Below are positions 1-7,507 of a stretch of 38,406 nt of DNA, piece after piece (positions within the stretch are counted from its first letter, which is position 1; each line of letters begins with the position of its first letter). The DNA is taken from contig NZ_APNL01000023.1 of assembly GCF_040361435.1 (NCBI RefSeq), positions 1 through 38,406 of the forward strand, read 5' to 3'. A model generated the notes under the pieces. That model was not told where the DNA came from. It saw only the letters and a program-made list of their open reading frames with translations, and ran no database searches. The translations under genes were made by a program, and so were the position numbers. The stretch comes from Salinisphaera sp002433465 (GTDB lineage: Bacteria > Pseudomonadota > Gammaproteobacteria > Nevskiales > Salinisphaeraceae).

Positions 1-46
1 CCGGCCGAGCACCGTGCGAACACTCAAGGGCTATTTCAGTAGCCGC

Positions 47-1453
47 CTAGGGAAGAATGGTGGCTTGTGACAGCATCCGCCAGAGAGGATCCGCCAAGCC
101 GCCTAGAGCGATAGTAAACAACGCGCATAAGAAGACAGAGGTTGCCGCCCAGTAGCCGAGTGTGTGCATGGGCCGTGCCGGCTCGGCGAAATATACGGGT
201 GCCAGCACGCGCAGGTAGTAAACGAGCGAGACCACGGTATTGACCAGCGCGACCACCGCCAGCCAGGCGTAGCCGGATTCAATCGTGGTGACGAACAGCG
301 CCAGCTTGCCGACGAAACCGGCTAGCGGTGGAATACCCACCAGCGATAGGAAACTCAGGATCAGTGCGGCCGCGAGCAGGGGATGCGCGGTGGCGAGGCC
401 GCGGTAGTCGGCCAGGTTCGTGCGCCCGCGTAGCTGCGTCACGACACCGAATGCTGCGAGATTCGCGACCGCATAGCTCGCGAGAAAGAACAGCAAAGCC
501 GGCAGGGCATAGGGGTCGAGCCCCAGCACGGCGACCGCCATCAGTGCGTAGCCGGATTGCGAGACCGAGGACCAGCCCAGCATGCGCCGCACGTCATTCT
601 GACCAAGCGCGCCCAGATTGCCGATGGTCATCGTCGCGACCGCGATCGTGGCAACCACGGCGCGCCAGGCAATGTCGTGTTGCGGGAACAGATCGACGAA
701 GCGGGCCAGCGCGATGGCCGCGCCGACCTTGGGTGCAATAGTGAGAAAGGCGGCCGCGGGCGGCGGCGCGCCCTCGGCGACATCCGGCATCCAGGTATGG
801 GCCGGCACGGCAGCGAGCTTGAACGCGACACCCACAACGACAAGGCTGAAGGCGACGAGCGTCATCCATTGCGGACTGTCGTTCGTGCGGGCGGCCAACT
901 CGCCGTAGTCCGTGGTGGCAAACAGCCCGAACATCAACGTCACACCGAGTACGAGTAGAGTGTTCGCCAGTGCGCCAACCAGAAAATACTTCATGCCGGC
1001 TTCGACCGACAGCGGCCAGGCACGGTGGTAGGCGGCCAGCGTGTAGCCCGTCACCGAGGACAGCAGAACGGCCATGATCAATTGCATCAGGTCGGCCGCG
1101 CCGGCAAGCAGCATGGCCCCGAGTGTGGCCAACAACAAGATCGCATAGTATTCGCCGTGGCGCCGGTCGCTGCGCAGCCATTCGGGCGTCAGCAGAACGC
1201 TCAAGGCAGCCGTGGCCAGGATGATCACGCGCGCCCAGATGCTGGCGCCGTCGAGGGCCCAGACCCCCGAAAAAGTCAGTCTCGGGGCTTCGCCCAGTTG
1301 GGCGATACAGAACGCGGCGGCCACGGTCAGACCGATGAGCGCGCCCGGGGCAGCCAACCATTGATCGCGCTCGCGCATGAAGCTCGCCGCCAGTAGCAGC
1401 GCGACCGCGCTGACCAGAACGCTGAGTTCGGGGAGAACGTCGCCGACCGGCAT
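47..1453 (-). CDS. NuoN-like proton-translocating membrane subunit
   Basis: This 468-residue, highly hydrophobic protein resembles the antiporter-like N subunit of respiratory complex I (proton-conducting membrane transporter family PF00361), which moves protons across the inner membrane. Seen: a GEYYAILLLATLGAMLLA stretch (about residues 100-117), an EAGMKYFLVGAL motif (about 151-162), and the FKLAAVPAHTWMPDVAEGAP motif carrying the conserved TM7 lysine, followed by a further lysine in TIAPK. Length fits NuoN (about 470-490). Odd: family members normally have a glutamate in TM5 (GLELLSL-like); the aligned position here is Leu130. No other nuo genes are visible; the upstream neighbour is a small metal-island protein. 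It may be a stand-alone paralogue, not the housekeeping subunit. The ATG at 1453 has only a weak ribosome site. Confidence 0.75.
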   Translation of the reverse strand: MPVGDVLPELSVLVSAVALLLAASFMRERDQWLAAPGALIGLTVAAAFCIAQLGEAPRLTFSGVWALDGASIWARVIILATAALSVLLTPEWLRSDRRHGEYYAILLLATLGAMLLAGAADLMQLIMAVLLSSVTGYTLAAYHRAWPLSVEAGMKYFLVGALANTLLVLGVTLMFGLFATTDYGELAARTNDSPQWMTLVAFSLVVVGVAFKLAAVPAHTWMPDVAEGAPPPAAAFLTIAPKVGAAIALARFVDLFPQHDIAWRAVVATIAVATMTIGNLGALGQNDVRRMLGWSSVSQSGYALMAVAVLGLDPYALPALLFFLASYAVANLAAFGVVTQLRGRTNLADYRGLATAHPLLAAALILSFLSLVGIPPLAGFVGKLALFVTTIESGYAWLAVVALVNTVVSLVYYLRVLAPVYFAEPARPMHTLGYWAATSVFLCALFTIALGGLADPLWRMLSQATILP

Positions 1454-1800
1454 CCTAGAACCCGGCCGTCAAAAAGGCGGTCGCACTGTTGATCGGAAGG
1501 TGCGCTCGACGACGCGATCTGATTTGAATAACGGGTTTGAGTATCTGGTTCCTGCCGGGACGTCGCATCATCGGTAGCGGTCGGCCGCATACTCCACATC
1601 ATCCAGCCCATCATGATCATGCAGGGCAGGATGAACAGCAGCGGCACGGCCCCGATGGCCACGACCCAGTTCCAGTTGAATACAAGCCCGACCGCCGCGG
1701 CGGCAACGCCGCCGACTAATACGCTGCGGGGTTCGAGCCAGCGCCGGGCTGGAGGAACGGAGTCGGGTGACGTCGATTTTCCGGAATCACAGCTTTTCAT
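1327..1800 (-). CDS. Small two-TM membrane protein of the metal island
   Basis: The first 75 or so residues look like a real short membrane protein. A polar start is followed by two hydrophobic segments (VLVGGVAAAAVGLVFNW and VVAIGAVPLLFILPCMIMMG) and a Met-rich MMGWMMWSM stretch. The ATG at 1800 has a GAGG ribosome site 9 nt upstream. Such small proteins are common beside copper and DUF411 genes, but the function is unknown. The reading frame stays open for another 80 residues and runs 127 bp into the NuoN-like gene in a different frame. That tail is Arg/Ser-rich and looks like a non-coding shadow, so the native stop may have been lost by a frameshift. Confidence 0.5.
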   Translation of the reverse strand: MKSCDSGKSTSPDSVPPARRWLEPRSVLVGGVAAAAVGLVFNWNWVVAIGAVPLLFILPCMIMMGWMMWSMRPTATDDATSRQEPDTQTRYSNQIASSSAPSDQQCDRLFDGRVLGCRSATFSPNSAFWSARSRCYWRRASCASAINGWLPRARSSV

Positions 1801-1834
1801 CGTTTGTTACCTCGGTAATTGCCTGAATAAAGGC

Positions 1835-2275
1835 TCAATACGTCGTGTAAACGTCGCCATTCAGCGTTTTGATGACGAACGGTTCGCTCTTTTTGCCGGG
1901 CATGCCCGGCGAGCCGCTCGGCATGCCGGGTAGCGCGATACCTCGGATATCGGGTTCCTCGCGCAGCAGCTTGGCAACGACCGGCTCAGGTACATGCCCG
2001 ACGACGACGTAGTCGCCGATGAGAGTGGTGTGACAAGACGACAACGCCGGTTCGACGCCGTGCTTTTCGTTGAGAGCCGCCATATCGTCCGTGTCGAGCA
2101 CGTCCACCTCATACCCCTTGGCGTTGAGGTAGTCGGCGTACTGCTCACAGCACATGCAGCCCGGGTTGTGGTAAAGGCGAGCCTGTACCGGTGCCGCGAT
2201 GGCCGCGCCGGTCGAGATAAACAGAACGAGCATGAGCGTTAGGCGCGCCACGGTCGCATTACGTAGTTGGGTCAT
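1835..2275 (-). CDS. DUF411 periplasmic metal-binding protein
   Basis: This is a 146-residue exported protein of the DUF411 family, which accompanies copper and other metal resistance genes and is thought to bind metal in the periplasm. After a signal peptide ending near AAIAAP come the family hallmarks: LYHNPGCMCCEQYADYL with a CxCC motif, then HGVEPALSSCHTTLIGDYVVVGHVP with a third conserved cysteine, and a C-terminal GIALPGMPSGSPGM segment. I place the start at the ATG at 2275, because GGAG lies 8 nt upstream and the signal peptide begins directly there; an in-frame upstream GTG would add 18 unlikely residues. The gene sits 35 bp upstream of the small membrane protein and probably shares its transcript. 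Confidence 0.85.
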   Translation of the reverse strand: MTQLRNATVARLTLMLVLFISTGAAIAAPVQARLYHNPGCMCCEQYADYLNAKGYEVDVLDTDDMAALNEKHGVEPALSSCHTTLIGDYVVVGHVPEPVVAKLLREEPDIRGIALPGMPSGSPGMPGKKSEPFVIKTLNGDVYTTY

Positions 2276-2432
2276 CGGAAGAACTCCACGTGATCTAGGC
2301 AGTTCCGGAAAGCCGTTAGGCGTGCACATGCGACGTCATGGTTGCTGTCGCATGACAGACCAGCACTGACCGCAGAGGCGCGGTCTGTGTAAGCTCAGCC
2401 GGAGTTTGTGACGCGCTCAGGCGTCAGTCAGA

Positions 2433-2762
2433 TCAAGCGTGGATAGCTCGCGGGGGAAAAGGGTCGGGCCCTTCGAGTTGGCGGCCCAAATGCGTTTCGA
2501 TATGAAACGTGGGCGCCGCAGGTGGCAGGGGCGTAACCCCGGCAGTGTTATGCGCAACATCAGCCATCATGCCGCAGATGGCCACTGCGCAAGTCGAAGT
2601 CGCCGCGGTTGAGTGCTGCGGCTTCGTGGTGTCGGCCTGACATAACGAGCAATCGCTTGACGCGTTCTCGGCCGGCATGGTCCACGCCATGACCGCTGGA
2701 CTGGCCAGCACGCTGGTGAATACCAGCATCAAGATCAGCGCGTGGAGCACGGTAGACTTCAT
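2433..2762 (-). CDS. Small secreted Cys-containing hypothetical protein
   Basis: This is a predicted periplasmic protein of 109 residues with a clear signal peptide (hydrophobic core LHALILMLVFTSVLA, cleavage near AVMA). The mature part holds two cysteine clusters, CSLCQ and CAVAICGMM, and a proline-rich tail, which fits a small metal-binding protein. No named family is recognised. The ATG at 2762 is chosen because the signal peptide begins there; the upstream in-frame extension to 2885 overlaps the remains of a methyltransferase gene and is not protein-like. The ribosome site is weak (GAAAG). Its place between DUF411 and the decayed ATPase/methyltransferase genes suggests a metal-stress role by context only. 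Confidence 0.5.
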   Translation of the reverse strand: MKSTVLHALILMLVFTSVLASPAVMAWTMPAENASSDCSLCQADTTKPQHSTAATSTCAVAICGMMADVAHNTAGVTPLPPAAPTFHIETHLGRQLEGPDPFPPRAIHA

Positions 2763-2861
2763 GCTTTCAATATATGTCACGAATATGCTGTAAACAATAC
2801 CCGGAGTGTGGTACGGGGTCGGTATTTTTTCGGGCAGCCGGGTGGATAATGCAGCGTTTGT

Positions 2862-3433
2862 TTCCGGACGGCCCGGCCTTCGCACATATAAGCCACGAGG
2901 CGTTTTATGTAGCCGGTTTCGATGTGTATTCAGTCAATGCGACCTTTTGCGACCAATTCCTTCCAAGTTGGAACCACTGCACACCTTCGGCGAGAAAGGC
3001 GTTAGGCCGTGGGCCATCCGGCGCCGGCCATGTTTGGCGAATAACAATTGGCCGCTGGCATTAATCCCGCCGCGCATTCTGCGAGCACCCGGCTTGTATG
3101 AAGGGTGCTGCACAGAGCCCGAGTCGTCGCGATCGGATCGATGCCTTTGTCATCAACCGGGCTGGCTTTCGCTGAACCCTCGATCAGCGCAATCAAACGG
3201 GCGGAGCGGTCTGGCGCACGCCGCGTGATGCGAACCAGTTGTGGAGACGGGCCCAAGTCGTGGAGGCCCCGGACATTCGGGTCCATAAAATGGCAGTTTG
3301 AAGCCGGAACCGATGCCGATCTCCAGTATGTCGCCTGCGCGCAAGACACGCCGGTGATAGGGCGCCAAGTGCCGGTTAAGTATGGCCATGTAACAAAGCC
3401 TTGGTAGAGCGCTATGTCGTGATATAAGCCCAT
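2862..3433 (-). pseudogene. Class I SAM-dependent methyltransferase, decayed
   Basis: Joining three reading frames on the minus strand rebuilds a small class I methyltransferase of the kind often found after metal ATPase genes. Pieces in order: MGLYHDIAL at 3433; then, in another frame, PRLCYMAILNRHLAPYHRRV and the SAM-binding motif ILEIGIGSGFKLPFYG; then back in the first frame NVRGLHDLGPSPQLVR, LIEGSAKASP and TTRALCSTL. Further degraded pieces follow, including HGLTPFSPKVCSGSNL and ETGYIKRLVAYMCEGRA near 2870-2930, which match the usual C-terminal region. At least two frameshifts in the core and more near the end make it a pseudogene. Its ATG directly follows the stop of the ATPase remnant, so the two once formed an operon. 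Confidence 0.7.
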
Positions 3434-3435
3434 TA

Positions 3436-3890
3436 TTAAGCGCGCTTTTTGCTACTCGCCAACGCATCGAAGAACATCCTTGGCCGCTGCCAGAGTGAGT
3501 TGACGAAGATCGCGGTCGCGCTGGCGGCCATGGCCACCAGCGTCCAAACGGGGGTAGATCAGACCGGGAACGGCCGGAGAGATGCCGATGCCGTTAAACA
3601 AAAGGCCAAGCCTAGGTTCTGCGACATCTTGCGATACCCCAGCGGCTGACCTCCCAAGCGGTGATCACCGCGCCGAGTTGGCCATTGAGGATGATGATAT
3701 CGGCTGCGTCGATGGCGATGTTGGTACCCGGCCCCATGGCGATGCGGATATCGGCCGGCATCAGCGCCGGCGCGTCGTTGATGCCGTCACCGACCGCGCA
3801 ACGCGCGGCGACAGCCCAATTTTCTCGTAACCGCGCAGCGTATCGACAGCCATTCCAACTTTCCGCGAAGTTTCACCGACGCCAGAGATA
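3436..3890 (-). pseudogene. Heavy-metal P-type ATPase C-terminal remnant
   Basis: Minus-strand translation gives the last part of a P1B-type metal-transporting ATPase. The hinge motif VGDGINDAPAL is followed by MPADIRIAMGPGTNIAIDA and ADIIILNGQLGAVITAWEVSR, the usual end of the phosphorylation domain. After a frameshift come YRKMSQNLGLAF, then ISPAVPGLIYP and LVAMAASATAIFVNSLW, the last membrane helices, ending in FFDALASSKKRA and a stop at 3436. The rest of the ATPase (metal-binding, CPx and DKTG regions) is missing. Three or more frameshifts are needed, so the gene is dead. The substrate cannot be told from what remains. Confidence 0.75.
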
Positions 3891-4080
3891 GGAGTCACTT
3901 CTTAGGGCTCATGTGTAAGTGGGTGAATAGATCCTTATATACATTACGAAGGCCATAGACAGCCTTAACCACTCAAGAGTGCGTTCGCTATCGCGATGTT
4001 AATTTGAATTCCGGGCCGTATTCTTAATCTGTTCGGATTCACTGGGCCATCAATAGCGGCAAAACTGCGAGGCAGGGGAA

Positions 4081-4106
4081 GGGGACAGCTAACCGCTGTC
4101 CCCTTT
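4081..4106. terminator. Hairpin, possible terminator
   Basis: A perfect 8-bp inverted repeat (GGGGACAG, loop CTAACCG, CTGTCCCC) is followed on the plus strand by TTTGTT. It lies just beyond the 3' end of the minus-strand gene ending at 4143. On that strand no T-tract follows the stem, so termination is plausible but unproven. Confidence 0.4.
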
Positions 4107-4142
4107 GTTAAGCGACGTTACGCTGCTCTCTTCGAGCGAAAT

Positions 4143-4511
4143 TTAGTCGCTATTGTGAGAGCCAGCGTGAATATGCGACTGCGGATCAGTATGGTCTTGG
4201 CCTTCCTGATTCTCCTTTTTCGCACCACGTGTGGGTGTGCTTTCGGAGGGTCGCCCAGGCTCGCCTGAGTGGTCAATTACGTCGTAATCGTCGGCGCCTC
4301 TCGAACCGCTGTCGCCACGACTAGGGGTAACTGTCTTGGAACTGGCTTCGACATTTACCACCGCCTGAGGATCTCTTGATGCCGTATTGTCGGCTGATTC
4401 GGCTCCATGTCCTACCCCAGCGCTGGCGGTCATGAATATAACGCTACTGAGAAATAGAGAAGTCGCGATAAACCAATGTGATGCGGACGGATTAACATTT
4501 GAGATGTGCAT
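4143..4511 (-). CDS. Secreted low-complexity hypothetical protein
   Basis: A 122-residue protein beginning with a signal peptide (HWFIATSLFLSSVIFMTASAG). The mature region is polar and probably disordered, rich in Ser, Asp, Gly, Glu and His, ending in HTDPQSHIHAGSHNSD. The ATG at 4511 has GGGAG 7 nt upstream and is preferred over an in-frame start at 4532. No family is recognised. The His-containing tail and the location inside a metal-resistance island make weak periplasmic metal binding a possible role, but that is inference. Confidence 0.45.
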   Translation of the reverse strand: MHISNVNPSASHWFIATSLFLSSVIFMTASAGVGHGAESADNTASRDPQAVVNVEASSKTVTPSRGDSGSRGADDYDVIDHSGEPGRPSESTPTRGAKKENQEGQDHTDPQSHIHAGSHNSD

Positions 4512-4700
4512 GAGTTCACTCCCGTAATTCATATCAATGATGAAGCTGCAAAGCGCGATCTGCGTTTGCTAGCTCGTGTTGGCTCAGGCTGACAATTCGC
4601 ATTTATAGCTCAGAGCACGGCTCAGGCCAGCGGACAAAAGCAGATTTGATTAGCGTTTGCTTATTCCAGGCGCGTTTAAGCCGGTGTCAATGCGAAAAGG

Positions 4701-5057
4701 CTACGATCCTGTGGCGGGAGGACGGTATGGTGGGGACGTAAAGCCGCTGCCAACTTGCGTCTGTGTAAACGCAGCAGGCTTTAGCGCAGAATTATAGTCT
4801 GATATGAATACAGTACTACTAGCGCCTAGAGCACTCGATGCGCAATGGCCGACAGATGCGCATTCTTGGTGCGTCTGATCCCCTGAGCCATCGCGATGTC
4901 CATCGTCGATGGTATATGCGGCTTTTGTCGGTTCGCTGCCGATTGTGGATTGCGCGTGGGCCCCGGCGAACTGGGTCGAAATGCTCGGCGCCGTTTGTTC
5001 GCTGGCCTGCGTGGCGAACGTAGCCAATAAAAGTGTTAGTGCCAACAGAAGACGCAT
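4701..5057 (-). CDS. Small periplasmic hypothetical protein
   Basis: A 118-residue exported protein. The N-terminus MRLLLALTLLLATFATQASE is a standard signal peptide. The mature region contains the polar cluster DDGHRDGSGDQTHQECASVGHCASS with two His and two Cys residues, then a proline-rich end (FTSPPYRPPATGS). The overall plan (signal peptide, His/Cys-containing acidic middle, Pro-rich tail) is like that of the CzcI-like protein at 7043, and such proteins are often encoded just before metal efflux operons. The efflux genes are absent on this side, so it may be a leftover of an earlier resistance cluster. Confidence 0.5.
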   Translation of the reverse strand: MRLLLALTLLLATFATQASEQTAPSISTQFAGAHAQSTIGSEPTKAAYTIDDGHRDGSGDQTHQECASVGHCASSALGASSTVFISDYNSALKPAAFTQTQVGSGFTSPPYRPPATGS

Positions 5058-5158
5058 GTGATCGAAAGTAGTTGCGGTTAGGTAAAATTCAAGAGCGTGA
5101 TGTGCTGAGTAACGACGTGAGTTGCGGGCGTCGGAAGTAGATTGAATCGCGACTTGAC

Positions 5159-5296
5159 TCAGGGGGCGGTCGATACTCTATTCAAACCATGACCGCCGTA
5201 AGATCGCCAGCAGCAAAGCGCCAATATAGCCGCCGTGGATTGATCCTGAGCGAATCTGTGATCGTGTTTCCAGTTGCTGATGCTTTCGGTGTGCAT
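5159..5296 (-). pseudogene. Truncated DmeF-like CDF transporter start
   Basis: The reading frame from the ATG at 5296 starts MHTESISNWKHDHRFAQDQS, which matches the characteristic N-terminus of DmeF-type cation diffusion facilitators (MHT-S-x-x-x-WxHDHxF). It has a very good ribosome site, GAGGAG 6 nt upstream. After about 20 codons the match ends. A neighbouring frame gives DLTAVMV and a stop, recalling the LTAVMMVVEI start of the first membrane helix. The remainder of the transporter is absent. A complete CDF transporter gene lies about 300 bp away on the same strand, so this is probably the scar of a second, lost copy. Confidence 0.5.
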
Positions 5297-5598
5297 GGAG
5301 CACTCCTCATCTGCGGCTGAATGCCGGCCGGTGTGTTGCGGGATTCGGTCGTTGCTTAGTTGGGCCGATTCTTGAGAGTTTACCGTTGGCGCCGGCTGGC
5401 AGCATCGGCGCGAGCGAAACGGGTGGTGCTCGTGGGCGCTAGGCGATAGGGTCTGCCTTGCATCGGGTCGAGCGCATCGCTTGGCGCAGGCTTTTATTGT
5501 CAGCGGTACTGTCCACCGGTACAAAAGGCCGGCCCACGCGCTTTGGCGCTTGCCAATTACCTAGGTCCTTAATGATATGCGCCGGGTGTTTCGGCTAG

Positions 5599-6618
5599 TC
5601 AAGCCGCGTCGTTTGTAGACGGCGGTCGGATGCGGATGTGCGCCGACTGTAGCGCGGGCAGATGACTCACCAGTTCATTTTCCACATCACTCGCCACAGT
5701 ATTTGCTTGATCTATCGTGGCATTGCCTACCAATGTTATATTGAGTTCAGCAACCAACTGGTGCCCTAGCCACCGCGCCCGAACGTTAGACACATCACGG
5801 ATGTTATCGACGTGCGCAGCGGCATGTCGGATATCGTCGATTACCTGCGGATCTACGCCATCGAGCAAGCGACTAAAAATGGCTTTTCCAGATTGCCAGA
5901 CAATAGCGAAAATCGCGGCTGTAATCAGCAGGCCGACGATTGGATCAGCAAGCGGAAATCCCAGCCAAACCCCCGCCGCGCCACCGACTACTGCAAGGCT
6001 GGTCAGACCATCGGTACGGGCGTGGTAGCCATCGGCGACCAGGGCGGCGCTATTCATCTGGCGGCCGACTCGGATCCGAAAAACGGCCACCAATTCGTTA
6101 CCGATAAAACCAATCACTCCAGCGACAGCCACCCAGAGCAGATGCCGGATGGGTTGTGGATCCAGCAATCGGTCGATCGCCTGATAGCCCGCCACCAGCG
6201 CGCTGAAGAGAATAATCAATACGATCAGTACACCGGCCAGATCTTCGACACGTCCATAACCGTAGGTGAACCGCTTACTGGTGCCGCGTTGAATGAGACG
6301 AAACGCGACCCAGAGTGGAATTGCCGTGGCGGCATCACCCAGATTGTGGATTGTATCGGCAAGTAGCGCCACGCTGCCGGAGATCAACACGATCCCGAGC
6401 TGACCTAAGAAAGTGATCGCGAGGATTACGAACGACCATTTGATCGCCCAGATGCCGCGCTCTGTAGTGGCGATGCTCGGGTCGACCACGCCGTGCGTGT
6501 GGCCATGCTCGCTATCGTGATTGTGATGATGGGCACGATGCTTATGCGCATGATCCTCCGGACCGCCGAAACCCAGCCAGCTCAGAGTCGCTTTGATAAT
6601 CGACGCTGGTTTTTTCAT
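5599..6618 (-). CDS. Cation diffusion facilitator metal exporter
   Basis: A 339-residue inner-membrane CDF transporter that exports divalent metal ions (Zn, Co, Cd or Ni) in exchange for protons. Seen: a cytoplasmic His-rich N-terminus (EDHAHKHRAHHHNHDSEHGH); six predicted helices; the two transport-site motifs HNLGD in TM2 (LLADTIHNLGDAATA) and HARTD in TM5 (ALVADGYHARTDGLTS), an HD-HD site typical of zinc-type members; and a C-terminal cytoplasmic domain from about residue 245. The start overlaps the stop of the upstream repressor gene by ATGA, so the two are translationally coupled. Together they resemble dmeRF pairs; the exact metal cannot be read from sequence. Confidence 0.9.
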   Translation of the reverse strand: MKKPASIIKATLSWLGFGGPEDHAHKHRAHHHNHDSEHGHTHGVVDPSIATTERGIWAIKWSFVILAITFLGQLGIVLISGSVALLADTIHNLGDAATAIPLWVAFRLIQRGTSKRFTYGYGRVEDLAGVLIVLIILFSALVAGYQAIDRLLDPQPIRHLLWVAVAGVIGFIGNELVAVFRIRVGRQMNSAALVADGYHARTDGLTSLAVVGGAAGVWLGFPLADPIVGLLITAAIFAIVWQSGKAIFSRLLDGVDPQVIDDIRHAAAHVDNIRDVSNVRARWLGHQLVAELNITLVGNATIDQANTVASDVENELVSHLPALQSAHIRIRPPSTNDAA

Positions 6619-6887
6619 AGGTACTTGGTAATCGCTTTGAACTCTTCCATCAAAACGCGTGCCTCTACAGCGCCTTTTTCGAAAAAGCGTTCATCAAAGC
6701 AGTGATCGATATGGTCATGAACCAAAGTGTTTTTCGCATTCGTGATGGCCCGTTCGACGGCGTGAAGTTGCTGGGTCGTTTCAAGACAGCCGCGGCCGTC
6801 TTCCAGCATCTTGATGACGCTTTGCAGGTGACCGTGAGCGCGTTTGAGCCGCCGGATGATCTCGGGGTGTGTGGTATGAGTACTCAT
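6615..6887 (-). CDS. Metal-sensing repressor, CsoR/RcnR family (DmeR-like)
   Basis: A 90-residue all-helical DNA-binding repressor of the CsoR/RcnR/FrmR family, which leaves its operator on binding metal. Seen: HPEIIRRLKRAHGHLQSVIKM (the family's RLxRxxGHL motif), then GRGCLETTQQLHAVERA with the conserved Cys34, then LVHDHIDHC with His59 and nearby His62/Cys63, and the end EEFKAITKYL. This pattern is closest to DmeR (Ni/Co-responsive) and RcnR. It lies directly upstream of, and overlaps, the CDF gene. The 22-bp palindrome 8 bp upstream of its ATG is its likely operator and may also act on the divergent czc-type operon. Confidence 0.88.
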   Translation of the reverse strand: MSTHTTHPEIIRRLKRAHGHLQSVIKMLEDGRGCLETTQQLHAVERAITNAKNTLVHDHIDHCFDERFFEKGAVEARVLMEEFKAITKYL

Positions 6888-6894
6888 GGCCTTG

Positions 6895-6916
6895 ATCCTA
6901 TCCCCCTGGATAGGAT
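6895..6916. promoter_or_regulatory. Probable operator of the DmeR-like repressor
   Basis: A perfect palindrome with 9-bp arms (ATCCTATCC and GGATAGGAT) and a 4-bp centre. On the minus strand the core reads CCTATCCAGGGGGATAGG, a G-tract flanked by inverted repeats as in RcnR/CsoR-family operators. It starts 8 bp upstream of the repressor ATG. A second weaker element, ACCCTACTGATAGGGT (6933-6948), lies next to it. The region also holds the 5' side of the divergent czcI-like gene at 7043. Confidence 0.65.
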
Positions 6917-7042
6917 ACAGTCAATATGTGCCACCCTACTGATAGGGTTCGGTTCGCAAAAACCGTGTGACACCTTAGCGGCCGCAACGAGGATGTTCCG
7001 CTAAGAATTAACGCTATGACCGGGGTTTGATCTAGGCTTTCC

Positions 7043-7423
7043 ATGCAGCTCAAAAAGACATACTGGTTGCAACTGGCCGCGGTCATGATGCTCATGATGC
7101 AGGCAGCAGGTCTGCATGCCCATATCAGCATCGACGCGAGTGAGGCCTCGATCCAGAGCCATTTGCAGGCGGCCGAGTCGCACGCAGACAGCCATGCGTC
7201 AGACAGCGAGTTGTCTGACGACGCATCCAATCATCTGACCCAAGCGACCTCGGCCAAGTATCAGAGCACCATGGGCTTGATTCTTCCGGTCTTTCTGGCC
7301 TGCGTGCTGCTGGATGGCCCCGCCTCCTCGGTTAAGCCCGATTTCCCAGACGGGCAGGAAACGCCTCACCCTGCCGCTTACTACCAGCGGCCGCCTACCC
7401 GCGGCCCGCCTGCTATTGCCTGA
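7043..7423 (+). CDS. CzcI-like periplasmic metal-efflux accessory protein
   Basis: A 126-residue exported protein at the head of the RND efflux operon, in the place of czcI in czcICBA clusters. It has a signal peptide (KTYWLQLAAVMMLMMQAAGLHA), a His-rich acidic middle (HLQAAESHADSHASDSE), a hydrophobic stretch (GLILPVFLACVLLDGP) and a proline-rich end (YYQRPPTRGPPA). CzcI-type proteins are thought to modulate expression or metal handling in the periplasm. Similarity is by size, composition and position, not by a firm motif. No strong ribosome site is seen before the ATG. Confidence 0.6.
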   Translation: MQLKKTYWLQLAAVMMLMMQAAGLHAHISIDASEASIQSHLQAAESHADSHASDSELSDDASNHLTQATSAKYQSTMGLILPVFLACVLLDGPASSVKPDFPDGQETPHPAAYYQRPPTRGPPAIA

Positions 7424-7507
7424 TCAAAGGGCCTGATCGAAGGCAATCGTTGCCGCTTTCTATCAGCGGCACATCGGCGCGTATGCGCCGTTAGCAGGAG
7501 TTTTCAA

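Noticed and set aside
594..1361. 255-codon minus-strand frame inside the NuoN-like gene
   Set aside because: It is Arg/Gly-rich with no motif and fully overlaps a clear membrane protein in another frame; typical high-GC shadow.
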